From Halocafeteria seosinensis (taxonomy: Eukaryota > Sar > Bigyra > Bicosoecida): a stretch of DNA of 64,000 nt. The stretch lies in NCBI GenBank assembly GCA_001687465.1, contig LVLI01000263.1, forward strand, positions 1-64,000, read 5' to 3'. Position 1 is the stretch's first letter; every line of letters begins with the position of its first letter. Shown here piece after piece: positions 1 through 12,162 of this stretch. Both the position numbers and the translations under genes were made by a program. The notes below the pieces were generated by a model. The model was not told the DNA's origin. It saw only the letters and a program-made list of their open reading frames with translations, and did no database searches.

Positions 1-137
1 GAGCTTNACCAGTGCTGTGTTCCCTCACGGCGCATGTCAGCAAGGCTGCAGGAACAGCGGGCCCGTCGCTGCTTAACACGGGCGCATACCGCTCCTCGTT
101 AAGAGGATGTGGTCAACTTCCCGGCCGGTGGGCTATC

Positions 138-779
138 TGTCACATTTGTATGTGTGGGAAGCTTCCTCAAGAATTCTGATGAATGGCATTGGCCTGGAAT
201 GGATGGAAACGAGACGCTTAAGAGAGCAATACCAATGCACACGAGAAACTTGTCCAGAGCATGGACGCATGCAACAAATCTCGCAAGAGGAGACGAATAT
301 GAAGGATTAGGAATCTTTGACGTCGACAGCACCGGCAGCAGCCTGCGTAGTTTGTTGTGCCTCTGACCTTCGCACAGTGGACGGGGTGAACCCTACCTGG
401 AACCGCTCAAACATCTTCATGTTGTGACACATCAACGTGACAGACAGTTGCCCGTCATCAGCTTTCGAAAGTTCCCCATCCCCAGCTTCAGCACTGATAT
501 ACATTCTACCATGTGTGAGGTTGTAGTACTTTCTTTTCCCCGGAGTCCCATATGTAATGGGGCAAGTTTGATTTTGAGGGCAAAAATGTAATCGACCAAA
601 TGGCCGTTGTCAGAAGCAACGTGACGCTCCATAACAATGGTTGTGTGTGTATTGTACACATGCTCTAGAAGAGTTGGTGTGAAACCTATCCAGTAAGTTG
701 GTTGGTTACTGTCGTATAAACCAATTATACATATTTCCAATACTGATGCAAGCTGATTGTTTGACATATAACATAGCAC
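138..779 (-). pseudogene. Degraded or highly divergent copine-like C2 domains
   Basis: No clean gene can be built here, but the minus strand carries three pieces in copine order. The first (about 779-590) resembles the C2A strand region, with WIGFTPTLLEH where copines have the x-G-R-T-E-V region. The second (about 560-370, a different frame) has PGK, then GRMYISAEA, then LSVTLMCHNMKMF, matching the inter-C2 linker and the start of C2B. The third (about 192-138) reads MPFIRILEEASHTYKC, matching the SDPFL strand of C2B. About 30 expected residues are missing between pieces one and two, the KSDPF calcium-binding motif is altered, and stops follow quickly. It could be a pseudogene or a fast-evolving gene continuing off the left edge. 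This is motif-level inference, and chance similarity is possible. Confidence 0.3.
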
Positions 780-1039
780 GTTACTGTATACATGTCATTT
801 CATAGCTCCACTGTTGGAATTTGTTGATCAGCCTCCCGTTCGAAGGTCGCCCAGAGGCGGCCCACGAATCCATTGCACAGGAACTTTGGTTGGTCAAGAA
901 TCCGAATAATCGAAGAGCAGAATGATTATCCCTCCTCTAAAATAGAGAGTCTCGCTGCAGTACTCGGCTCAAAACGAGTCTTCGGTTCTCTGTCGGACAG
1001 CAGATGCAAATGCACCGAACAAGTTCGCATATCTTGACC

Positions 1040-2943
1040 TTACTGGTGCATACCACGTTTTCCATCTATTGCTTCATCACCATGGCGTGGACGAAACCTG
1101 ATGACTAGTGCATCTTTATCCAGAGGAGGAACGATCCCGCTTCCACCAGCCTTGGTGTTAGAAACGGGGAACTTGCCTTCAGGGATATTGTTAGGAGACG
1201 TCGATGCCTTTAGTTCTCCTCTTTCGTTGACATCATCTTTGTGATACATTTCCACATCAAGAGCGATAAGAATCGCCAGGAAAGCGATCTTGTTCTCATT
1301 GCGAACAAAGTATCTTCCTTTGCACATAGTTTCGCCCCCGCCAAACGCGAATAGAGGATATCGCACTTCCCTTCCATCCTTATAGAACTTTTTGCATCCT
1401 CCGCTTCCCTCATCATAAAAGCGGTCCCATTGAAACGTAAACGGATCGGGGAAAATCTCATTATCATAGTGGATGGTTGAAGCGTAAACAGCGACGCTGT
1501 CGTTTTGACGCACAGAAATGGCAGTTGTATCCAGTGGAAGAGTGGCGGGATTTGGAGCTTGGCGAACTGTGGTAAATGTTAAATCATCTCTTGCACAACA
1601 GCAGTGAGAATTAACAACGATAACGTCGAAGGCGAAGGTGAGACTTACACACGAAATTGGCGGCGTACAATCGGAGTATTTCTGAGAACACGCTGTCAAG
1701 CACCGCCATCTTTTTGAGGTCATCTGAACTGACATGACCAAGCAACTCCAATGCTTCTGTCACTGTCAAGTTATTAGTAGATGAGCTGCGGCCTGATGCA
1801 GCATTCACCACGTCTATTGCCTCCTTTCGGACTCGCTCCAATAAGCCCGGAGTGTTCAACGTATGCGCCATCGTCCAATAAATAGCTGGTAACGAGTTAC
1901 TGTGAGAAGCCCAGAAAATTGTTAGTTGCGCAGAACCTGAGAATCGAGACGAAAGAAGAGTGTGATGCATGTCTGGAGCCGAAAGCGGTGGTTGTAGAGT
2001 GGCTTACCGAGTTCTTCTTCCGGCAGTTGCTTTCCCTCGTAATGTTCCACTCTCTTTCGTACATAAGTGGACCCTTCTGCACGTTTAAGTCGAAGGAAGA
2101 GAAGTTGGTGACGAAGTCATCACAGGCGTAGTTTCAATGCAGCGTACGTTTACCAGAGAGAGTGCCCAGGACGCTCCACAGCTTTCGCCGGGCGTGAGCA
2201 ACCGAGGGATGAATATACAACAATTTCTCCCCAAACATGAGCAACGACGCAATTGCTCTGTCAAATGTACCAAAGTGATCGTACACGTCATGTTCCCAGT
2301 CCACGCCATTTTCGTCCGAAAACAGACTCTTTGATGCCGCAGAAAAGACCAAGCGGGTTACGAAATCATACATGGAAGCGCTAGTCCACGAACCATGCTC
2401 TTTTGTAAGCTTTGATTTGATTTCTTGCTGCATCATTCTACACATTCTGGAGCTAATTTCAGTGAGCGACTTCGGATTCAGGAGTCCTACGGTATGCAGA
2501 CGGTGGATGTGGTCTTGATCTACGCCCCATGTACGAGTACACTTGTCCATATCATGCCCAAAGAGATGCTTGCAGATTTCTTTGTTTTTCATTTCAGTCC
2601 CGATATCCTTACGGCTTCCCGTATTCCGAATGAAAGCGCGACCATCATGGGCATTAGTAATGAAGGTCATGCGAGCCCCAGCAAGGACACAGGTGAAGAT
2701 ACTTCCATATTGCTTCTCCAGTCTATGAAGCAATTGAAGAGGCGCTTTCCCAAATTCGGGAGCTGATCCCAGGAGCGGTAACCCTTCTCTGACAACAGGG
2801 GCTTCACCTGGATACTGTTTCGTCAGCTTCCAGTGCTTGATTAGAACCGCAACCAGTGTAGCCAAGAATGCGGTCCCTAGAACCCATGCTACCGTATGCG
2901 AGGGAAATCCCTCGGAGATTCTGTAGGGCACACCATACATCAC
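1040..2943 (-). CDS. Cytochrome P450, CYP7/CYP8-like
   Basis: Four exons (2943-2154, 2076-2008, 1936-1649, 1587-1040) join in frame to 564 residues. There is an N-terminal membrane anchor (about residues 17-38). The I-helix region reads FWASHSNSLPAIYW, like the FW/LWAS..NT.PA.FW of CYP7A/CYP8 proteins, which lack the usual acid-alcohol pair. The K-helix is SEILRL (ExxR). The heme loop is FAFGGGETMCKGR with the thiolate cysteine. Family members are membrane-bound monooxygenases or isomerases acting on sterols or lipids; the substrate here cannot be read from sequence. The gene is divergent from the TyrRS gene. The exon 3 start was set by the frame needed for the FWAS motif. Confidence 0.88.
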
Positions 2944-3195
2944 CCGAATAGAAGCCCGTTGACATCCACCTCCTCACACGCTATGCCTGCACTACAAATC
3001 CAAACACGGGCTCGTCAAACCCAACGTGAAGATGGAGCGTTTGTGAATCAACTTGTGAAGCTCAAACTCGCAGCCGGAGTGACTCCACAAGAGTTGGACT
3101 CGTAAGATACGCCGTGCATTTGTCGTTTTTGACCATAACGGTGCTGACCTAAGAGCGAAAAAGAGTGTGCTACAACTGTGCTGTACTATTACACC

Positions 3196-4639
3196 ATGGC
3201 CGCTGCATCCGAGGAAAAAGTGGACGACGTGTCCCAAAAACTAGCGGAAGCCGGGCTGGAGGGCGAGGAGGAGTTTGATGAAGACACCGCCAAAAAGACT
3301 TTGGAGGAGAACGAGAAAGAAATCCAGAAACTCCAGCAAAAAAATGCTGGCATCAAAAAAATTCTAGACAAGAAACAGGGTGCCGCAGGTGCTGTAGGAG
3401 TTGCCATGTACAAAAAGTCGGAATATGATCTGGAAACGCGCTTCCAGCTTTGTCGTAGTGTTGGAGAGGAATGCATTTCGGTAAGCGTGCTTTTCACTCC
3501 ACTACTAGAGAGATGGCATGAATTGTCACATCGAGTTTGTGTCTTCGTGGACGAACTGCTTTTTCTACGCAGGAAGACAACTTGAGACAATTGTTGTCGA
3601 AGAAGGATAACCCTGTATGTTACGATGGGTTTGAACCGTCTGGAAGGATGCATATCGCCCAAGGAGTGCTCAAGTCCATCCTGGTTAATAAGCTTACCGC
3701 ATCTGGTTGCGTATTCAAGTTTTGGGTAGCTGATTGGTTTGCCATGCTCAACAACAAGTTCGGAGGGGACCTCAAGAAGATACAGAAAGTAGGTGAATAC
3801 TTCATTGAAGTGTGGAAAGCTGTTGGAATGGATATGTCCAATGTTGAGTTCTTGTGGGCGTCGGAGGAAATCAACAAAAATTCTTCAACCTATTGGCCTC
3901 GAGTCATGGATATTGCACGCAAGTTCAATCTACCTCGTATCCAGCGTTGTTGCACAATCATGGGGCGCAACTCGGATGCCGAGCAACCCGCTGCTCAGAT
4001 TTTGTACCCATGTATGCAATGTGCCGATATATTCCATTTGAAGGCAGACATTTGCCAATTGGGAATGGACCAACGGAAAGTCAATATGTTAGCAAGGGAG
4101 TACTGTGATGAGGTGAAGCCGAAGATTAAGAACAAACCGGTCATTCTCTCCCATCATATGCTCATGGGGCTAAAGGAAGGCCAGGAGAAGATGAGCAAAT
4201 CGCAGCCAGACAGTGCTGTGTTCATGGAAGACTCGGTTGCAGATGTGAACCGTAAGATTAAGAACGCCTACTGCCGTGAAAAAGACGTGGAGAATAACCC
4301 GTGCATTGATTGGACCAAGCACATTCTTTTCCCGAAATTTGGCTCAGTCACTATTGAAAGGAAGCCTGAACACGGTGGTAACAAGACTTATACTGAATAT
4401 GAACAGCTTGAGGAAGACTTTAAGTCTGGGGACCTGCACCCTGCTGATCTCAAATCCGCGTTAGCTAAAGGACTTAACGAGTAAGTTATCTTCTATCCAA
4501 AGACGTTGAGTTCTAGTGGATTAAGTAATCACTCTTTGTCTCTGACTGCAGATGTATCCAACCTGTACGCGATCACTTTGCTAAAGGGGATGCAAAGAAA
4601 CTCCTAGATACAGTTCGAAAATATCAAGTATCTCGATAA
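3196..4639 (+). CDS. YARS: Tyrosyl-tRNA synthetase, cytosolic archaeal/eukaryotic type
   Basis: Three exons (3196-3480, 3573-4480, 4552-4639) give 426 residues. The protein charges tRNA-Tyr with tyrosine. Class I signatures are visible: the HIGH-like motif in GFEPSGRMHIAQG and the KMSKS loop in EKMSKSQPDSAVFMED. The remaining body matches the eukaryotic minimal core, without the EMAP-like C-terminal domain of animal enzymes. A short charged N-terminal extension with a Glu/Lys-rich helix precedes the core. The start is the first ATG, in an ACCATGG context; the frame is open upstream but has no earlier ATG. An AATAAA lies at 4736-4741, about 100 nt past the stop. Confidence 0.96.
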
Positions 4640-4956
4640 GTGCGTGCTTCCTTGCTCCGGTTTCGGTGCAACTTCTGGTAGCCTGGGTAGTGGTCTAAGT
4701 ACAAATGGTGTTAGGAAAAAATGCGTGTTTATTTCAATAAACATTTTCTTCTTTGTAATCTTTTGTTGTTTGGTATGATTCCTCCTCGGGTGGAGGTGCC
4801 TCAAGTCGCGAAGTTGCAACCAGTTGAAGTTGTTGCTTCAGCTGCTGCTGATACGTCTGAGACCACTGCATGGTTGTTGATGGGAGGGAAGTAATTGTTA
4901 GATTTTGTATTACAGGTGTAAAGGGGAGTCAGAAACGTACACACAAATAGCGAGCA
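4640..4956. other. Spacer between TyrRS and MAEA genes
   Basis: This holds the TyrRS 3' end with a polyadenylation-like AATAAA at 4736-4741, then presumed promoter and leader of the next gene. A short open stretch from about 4776 ends at 4892 and resembles nothing I know. Confidence 0.6.
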
Positions 4957-6566
4957 ATGGAGTATCAGAGTATACGCGTCCCGTATGAGGTGTTATCCCG
5001 GGAGTTCCGTCTCTCCCAGAAGAATGTAAGCGCCATGCAGCACTTCGAGACCCGTTTGAGACAAACCTTGGCACTTTGATGATCCGACTCTTGCAGACTG
5101 AAAAACTCCTGAGCAGCGTTCCGGAGAAATTGGACAGCATGAACTCGATAAAGGACTTGGATGCCTTGATCGGGGAAGTTGAAGCCCAAGAGAAAGCTGT
5201 AAGTGATGACATGACGCACTTGTACTTGTATCAAACTCTTTATGCTTTAAAATAGAACCGTATTGAACATTCTCTCCTCTTCACCTGGAGATGCAGTCGA
5301 GGGAATCGGCTGAGAAGCAGCAAGAAGCTCTAGAAAAACTGCAACGTCGTTCAGACCACCTGGAAAAAAGTATGTGGCATGCTTGTATGTTTTTATTGGA
5401 TTAAAAAAACACTGAAAAACGTTCATGGAATACAGATGGTACATATTCAACCGATCTCTTGGTTGCTGATCATCTGGGGCGCCAAGGATACACTAAGCCA
5501 GTTGCCTGTTTACTGGATGAGTTGGAACCACATGAACAACAGTTGTTAGACATAGATGTTTTGAATGAAATCAACTCTGCAATTGAAGGAATAAGAAACC
5601 GAAATCTTGAGATTCCCCTTGATTGGGCCAAAGAAAATGGCTCAAGGTTGAGGCGTCTGGAAAGCAACTTGGAGTTAGAGTTGAGGAAACAACAGTTCTT
5701 AGAATATGTTCGTTTGGGCAGAAAAGACGAGGCAATGAAAATTGCGAGTGAACATTTGGCTCCTGTCGCATCCCAAGCATCGAGCTCTGCCGCTAGTGCT
5801 GAAGGCGCTGACGCTCAGAGTGCTTCTGGAAGCCGAGATCGAAATACTTATACACTTGCATCTGTTCAACAGATGATGGGTGTGCTGGCGTTTACTCAAC
5901 CTCAGAATTGTGGTGTTCCGGAAGTTGAACGATTATTTCATGAAGATAAGTGGCGAGAGCTTGAAAATCTCTTTCGGCAGGAGGCTTGTAAGGTGTTGGG
6001 ATTAGGCGAGAGCTCCTGCTTAATGCGCATGATCGCTGCCGGACTCTGTGCTTTAAAAACTCCGTAAGTTAACCACTCACCATGCCAAGTGTATGATATT
6101 GGGATATTCTCCACTTGGTTGCGATTTGGTTTCCTGCAGTGGTTGTGTTGAACACCTTGAAGGCGGCAGTGAAGGCGAGAATAGTGGGAGCCAGACCAAG
6201 CGAATATCTGAGTCTGAAATCCAATCTGTCCAGCGGGCTTTATCACGTACCCTCGCATCAGAGCAGGGATCCGAAGAAATTGAAGTGGCTCCACCTCTGT
6301 CACACTGCCCTGTGTGTCAGAGCGACTTCTTCCAAAAGTTTTCACAAAGATTACCAATGACTAAGAGGTCTACGAGTCATCTGTTGTGTGCCGCATCAAG
6401 ACAAGTGTTGGGATACACGAACAAGCCAATGGCGTTGCCAAATGGGTATCTGTATAGTGGGCGAGCTGTTGCGGCCCTGACAAGCGACGATGGTAGCAAA
6501 GTCTTTTGTCTGCACACTCGTGAAGCATACCCTAAGAAAGACGTAAAGCGTGTATTCATAGTGTAG
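4957..6566 (+). CDS. MAEA: CTLH/GID E3 ligase subunit MAEA (Fyv10/Gid9)
   Basis: Five exons (4957-5025, 5097-5198, 5297-5369, 5436-6063, 6140-6566) join to 432 residues. MAEA/Fyv10 is one of two RING-like subunits of the CTLH/GID ubiquitin ligase, which in yeast degrades gluconeogenic enzymes. Visible in order: the N-terminal IRVPYEVLSREFRLSQKN resembling human VPYETLNKRFRAAQKN; a coiled coil; a LisH-like segment (VADHLGRQGY); a CTLH region; the CRA landmark AAGLCALKTP; then the degenerate RING with CPVC, LPNGYLYS and a final KRVFIV. A low-complexity Ser/Ala insert sits between the CTLH and CRA parts. It converges on Rab GDI with a 113-nt gap. Confidence 0.92.
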
Positions 6567-6679
6567 ACGAATATACATACAGCTTTACTTCTAAGAACGT
6601 CACACAAGTAATAACTGAGAATATCATCTGGCACCAACTTGTTTATTTTAAAGGCTTCTAACAACAACGACAGCTTATA

Positions 6680-8283
6680 TTACTCCTCCTTTGGGGACAG
6701 GTCTAGCTCATTTCCTGTGATTCGCCGATACAATTCAAGCACTTCTTTGCTGATGGATTCGAAGTGGGAAGTGGCATCGTAGCTTCTAGTAATGTACACG
6801 TTGTCTTCCGTACCATCGGCGGCAGGTTCCCAAGTATCAACGATGTTATCAAAGCGCGTAATTGTCTTCCCCAAGAGGCTAGTGTTCACCTCCTTCTTGG
6901 CTTCATTCGTTTCCACAGTGGTACTAATGATAGCAGCGTATATGCCCTTGGCCGTGACCTCGTGGTCATTGCCCAGCATTGAAATGTAGATGTCATTGTT
7001 CCTTCCGACTTGCTTCTGAGGGAGGATAATCTGAGCGCTTCCGACCTGGTCTTTAATGGCGGAAATGGGATGATCCATAAGGCAGATGCTCCGAATGACT
7101 TTGCCAGTGTGTTTCACACGAGAGCTGTTGAAGTATGAGGGATCACCAATCACCATGCTTGCGGACGCAGCTTGTTCGCCTGCTCGCACACCAGCGAATT
7201 TTCCATCAGGGCCATAGAGAATTTCGTCGATATCTTGATTCAGCATGAAGATTCCTCCATTGATCGCGCACAGACGGGAGAAAGACTCTGGAAGACCTCC
7301 GAGACCGTACACTGGGTAAATAAAGGGGCTAGTTCCGTATTTCTCCAAAGAGCTACCGTACAACTTGACGGCCTCTGCAAAAGGGGCAGCTGGTTTGTCC
7401 AAATACGAATCATCCGGTTGAAGCGCCATGGCATGGCCAACGAAATCAACCGTGTTCTCGTCACACCCGAACTTGTCCATTAGCTGACGGGCAGTTCCTT
7501 TTTCCATATCAAAACCTTCGTGAGTGGAGGGGTCGTCCTGTTTATATTTGGCAATGTATTGCAGAAAGTTGCGAAGTTTCCGCTTTTGGAAAAACCCCAC
7601 CAACCCGGTTTTCATGGCTTCGTATTCAGTGGCAGGCACCTTATGTACGCTTCCATCTGATTTGTACACAAAACTACCTCCTACTTGTTTAAAATCCAAG
7701 TAATTGGTCACTCCTGTCTTGATCAAGATTTGGACTAGGAGGCCGTCCGCAAAGATGAATTTGGGAACAAGATCAACGTTGTAATCACGGTTGTGCCCAA
7801 GCTGCTTGAAGAAGTCCTCTGCAGGCTCAGAGTTGGGGTCAACAAATTTTTGCCACAAATTCTGTACACATGAGCAAATGATGTTATAGCGCTCACAGAA
7901 TCTCCTCAACCACGACACGTATCTTACCGATAAGTTCAACGAAGCGCATTCTCCGCCATAGTAAGGGTTTCTATCCAACACGAGAACCTGAAGATTAAAC
8001 AGAGAGCGTACAAAAACAGAAATAACTGCATGAAAGCTACTGCTTTGAGCATCCGGGTGCCTTGCAACATGCTGCCGTAGGGTTTTTCTTCTCTGCTTGT
8101 TTGAGCAGTAGAATCATTCGCAACCCATACCTTTTTCCCTTCAATGGCAAGTAGACCACCTAGGATACATTCTTTCAGCCCAGTGCCCAGTACGATGACA
8201 TCGTATTTCCCGTCTGCTAATGGCTTATACTCGGTACCGTTGATCTCCACGCTGGAGGGGATGCCTTCTTCTTCCGCGGCCAT
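6680..8283 (-). CDS. GDI1: Rab GDP-dissociation inhibitor
   Basis: Three exons (8283-8131, 7987-7928, 7861-6680) give 464 residues. GDI extracts prenylated GDP-bound Rab proteins from membranes and keeps them soluble. The Rossmann motif YDVIVLGTGLKECILGGL, the DRNPYYGGE motif, NVDLVPKF and the YGLGGLPESFSRL segment are all present and typical. Two features differ from most family members: about 25 extra residues precede the Rossmann motif, and the C-terminal tail is short. The ATG at 8283 is the only candidate start in the first exon. A client Rab (RAB21) is encoded 40 kb away in this window. Confidence 0.96.
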
Positions 8284-8700
8284 TTCTTTCTTCCTCTACA
8301 ACTAGATCTCAAACGCGAAAAACAGGTCAAACGAAAGAATGTCTTACTATGTTCTAATGCTTGTCAACTCTATAGGCGACCTTACTATTGTGGTGCATGA
8401 TGACTTTCTTCCCTCACTCCAAGTCCAACAATTCTTTGTCGCGTTTGGCAAGACTCCCAGCAGGCTGTAGCGAGGAAGAAGAACATAGTGTATAAACAGT
8501 GTATTGCCGGTTTCTACCACAGTCGCTCACGTTTGCTCCGACGGTAGAGACGTTGCTTCACTCGCGCTGGCTGTGGTATCTTGTTCAGCGGTAGTGGCTG
8601 TTTCTGCATACTGTAGTTAAACTTGGCTCACTTGCTCCTGGAAAAGACCGGTGGTGGTCAATCTTAGCAGTGCTGTATTTGACAGATACACTCAAAAAAA
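8284..8700. promoter_or_regulatory. Divergent promoter region, GDI / DRG1
   Basis: This 417-nt spacer separates two divergently transcribed genes and should hold both promoters and leaders. I see no clear TATA box or conserved motif. Confidence 0.5.
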
Positions 8701-10186
8701 ATGTCGTCGACACAAGACAAGATCCAAGAGATCGAGGCCGAGGTATGCTAGGTTGAATCCTGTTGAATGGCAACAGTGGCCATGGAGGATCGACAGACAC
8801 AATGTGTCATTGGGCTCTATTGACCCCTCTCTTATTGATTGGTTCCATGCAGATGGCCAAAACACAGAAGAATAAGGCAACCGCCAAACATTTCGCCATG
8901 TTGAAATCGAAATTGGCGAAATTGAAAGCGGAATTAGTCGAGGGAGGAAAGGTACGTGAAGCAAGCCATTTTGAATTCCTAGCCAGTTCCTATAATTATT
9001 GGTTGATGAAAATACAGGGAGGTGGCGGTGGAGGTGCTGGTGGTTTTAACGTTTCGAAGGTACGTAGGCGAACGCTGGCTGGCTGACATCTGCTCTTATT
9101 CTGTCGATGTCCTGTTGTGGTTTGTTCCACCAGGCCGGAGATACGAGAGTTGGACTAGTTGGGTTTCCTTCTGTTGGAAAGTCTACACTTTTGTCGAAAC
9201 TCACGGGGACTACCTCTGAGGTTGCTGCATACGAATTTACAACGTTAACGGCAATTCCGGGTACTATGCACTACAAAGGAGCACGCATTCAGGTGCTCGA
9301 TCTACCTGGGATTATTGAAGGTGCCAAAGACGGCAAGGGTAGAGGTAAACAAGTAATTGGAGCTGCACGCACATGTAACATTATCTTGATTGTATTGGAT
9401 GCCACGAAACCCCTGACACATAAAAGAGTGATCAATCGAGAACTGGAGGGTTTTGGTATTAGGTTGAACAAAAGCCCACCAGATATTGTGGTGAGGAAGA
9501 AAGATAAAGGAGGTGTTGCATTCCAGAGTCTTCGTAAGTACCAGAAACTGTGTTCACTCCGTGGAAGTTTTGTCTGAAGTGTTTGTGCAACTGTTGCAGA
9601 TGAACAAGAGCACCTGGATGAGGACATTGTGAGGAGCATTTGCTCGGAATACAAGCTACCAAATTGTGAGGTTGTGATCAAGTACCCTAATGCAACAGTA
9701 GATGAGTTGATTGATGTCATTATGGGAACGCGAGTATATATGCCTGCATTATACATTCTCAACAAAATCGATGCAATCAGCATTGAAGAGCTAGATTTAC
9801 TGGCGCGAGTCCCCCACTATTGCATGATTTCTGCTAAAGATGAATGGAATTTCGACGAGCTTATGGAAAAAATATGGAACTACTGCAACATGATCAGAAT
9901 GTAAGTCTCATATGAAAACTGATGAATTCTTACTGAAGCGGATAAAGCCGATGCTTACTGCAGATACACAAAGCCTAAAGGAGAGTTGCCGGATTACAAA
10001 GAACCTGTTGTTCTACATAATAACCACCCGACAGTGGAAGAATTTTGCAATAGGCTACACAAAAGTATAATGGAGCAATTCAAGCACGCGTGGGTCTGGG
10101 GAAGCAGTGTGAAGCACCAGCCCCAAAAGGTGGGCAAGGATCATGTCTTGAACGACGAAGATGTCATACAAGTAGTCAAGAAGTAG
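8701..10186 (+). CDS. DRG1: Developmentally regulated GTP-binding protein 1 (DRG1/Rbg1)
   Basis: Six exons (8701-8742, 8853-8951, 9020-9061, 9134-9533, 9600-9900, 9964-10186) give 368 residues, against 367 in human DRG1. DRG1 is an Obg-family GTPase that binds ribosomes with DFRP1 and relieves stalled translation. The G1 motif GFPSVGKST, the G3 DLPGIIEGA, the G4 NKID and the C-terminal TGS domain ending [10 protein letters not shown] are intact. The start [21 protein letters not shown] matches animal DRG1 almost residue for residue, so this is DRG1 and not DRG2. It converges on CCT-eta with 56 nt between stops. Confidence 0.97.
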
Positions 10187-10242
10187 GATATAGCACTAGC
10201 GATGTAATATTCGATTTTCGGAAATAGCTTGAGCTGGTGTTT

Positions 10243-12162
10243 TTACTTACCGCTCTTGCCTTTGTAGGCGCGAACACCTCTTCCCATCATGCCTTTCATA
10301 CCTTGACCTCCCATTCCAGCACTCATTGGAGCTCCTCTACCTAGTCCCATTCCTCCTCTGGCACCACCTCGTCCTCGTCCACCACCTTGTCCTTGTTGTT
10401 GGTCTTGTGACTTCGGGTTTCGAATAGTCTCATCTACGGATAATACAAGACATGCAGCTTCCGCTGCGGCGTTATAGCTGTTAATCTTTGACGAGACAGG
10501 CTCCCAGACGCCTCGCTCCATTGTATCACAAATGCCCTCGTTGTCTATATCAACACCCCACCATTGTCCTCGGCCTCTGTTTCGTCATGAGCAACGCACA
10601 ACGCTTAGCAAAAAGCAGGATCAAAACAGATACAGCCGCATGTACTTACTTTTCTTGACTATGCTTCATTCTAAGCTGGTTTAAAATGTCAGTGCTGTCA
10701 AAGCCCGCATTCAACGCAAGCTGTCTGGGAATAGTTTCTAAGGCTTTCGCAAACGCAGCAACAATTGGTTGCGCTTTACCCTTAATTGTTCTTGCCTGTT
10801 CTTTCAAATACCGAGACATTTCCATCTCAATTGCACCACCTCCAGCAACAACTTTAGAGCTCTTAATACAATTCTTCACAATCATAAGAGAATCATGTAG
10901 ACTCCTTTCAGTCTCCTCGATGAACTCGCGTGCTCCTCCTCTCAACATAAGTGTAGCAGTATTAGCACCCGGGCAACCAGTGAACACGTTGTAGCGTTCT
11001 CCACCAACCTGACGCTCTTCAAAGGTTTCACACTCCCCGAGCACCTCGCTGTTCTTTTCTAATCCATGCACGGTGGATTGGATTCTCCCTCCAGTAGCTC
11101 TAGCGACTCTGTCAAGATCCTGGGAAGCCACACGTCCCGCACAGAAAACTCCTCGATCCGCAAAGTATTGTGTCGCTAAATCACCAATGGGGAGTTTCGA
11201 GAGAACAATAGATGCTCCACTCTTTACACATAAATCCAGTTTCTCGTAAATTATGTCCCACTCGGCGTCAACGATACTTTGGTACTTCGACGGGTCGCTA
11301 ATGCGAATTTCTGCGTTTTCCTTCTCGCTCTTCAGCTCCAGTTCAACGTTCAGTAGGAGGATTTTCGGGCTTTGGAAGTACTTGGGCTGTTGTTCGAAGC
11401 CGGCGTAACTGAACGTCCGTTTGAAGGCAACACCATGCACAATAAAGCTATCAGTAACACTGCCTCCTGGTATTTTCTTGACACCGACCAAATCCAAATC
11501 AAGCTCGTCGCCCAGTGTCTCCACGGCTTCCACAACGAGTGGAGCGAAGAAATCCTGATAGCGCGAAATCAACTTAGAGTTAAGAGATGTTTTAGCACAC
11601 TTCTCAAGAAGTGTGCGTCTCAACTGATCGTCATTTGCAAAGTCTGAGGCCAGTTCTCTGAGACGAGTGTTAGCAAGGCTAGATGCCTTCCTTAAAGCTC
11701 TAATAATAGTCTGAGGGTGCACCCCATCTTCTACGAACTCCTTGCTCAGATTGAGGACCTCTCCTGCGAGGAGCATAACTGTAGTTGTACCGTCGCCAAT
11801 CTCAGCGTCTTGAGACCTTGCAATGTCGACCAAAGTCTTCGCGGCGGGATGGACAATGTCCAAAAGTTTAGCAATTTCGGCGCCGTCGTTCGATACAGTA
11901 ACCTGTAGCGGAAAAGCGACTACCACGGTCCCTATCTGCTTCTGAGTACACTTCCAAACATTCAACGAACCTTTTGTCCATCGTGAATAAGTTTGTCCAT
12001 CCCTCGAGGACCCAATGTCGTACGCACCGCTTCCACTACTGCTTGACAAGCGTTGATATTGCTGATGAGTTGGCCCTTTCCCTGGCTGGTATCTGTGCCA
12101 TCCTTCAAAAGAATTACTTGAGGCTGGAATCCAGGACCTCCATTAGGGTTCATGAATGCCAT
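10243..12162 (-). CDS. CCT7: T-complex chaperonin subunit eta (CCT7)
   Basis: Three exons (12162-11971, 11902-10650, 10576-10243) give 592 residues. It is one of eight subunits of the cytosolic TRiC/CCT folding chamber for actin, tubulin and WD40 proteins. Diagnostic segments are LGPRGMDKL, the ATP site [20 protein letters not shown] (typical of eta) and [12 protein letters not shown]. After the usual end ([10 protein letters not shown]) comes a longer tail of about 50 residues rich in Gly, Arg, Gln and Met, beyond the short GRGRG tail of animal eta. The first ATG of the family frame (12162) is used; upstream in-frame sequence has no ATG. Confidence 0.97.
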
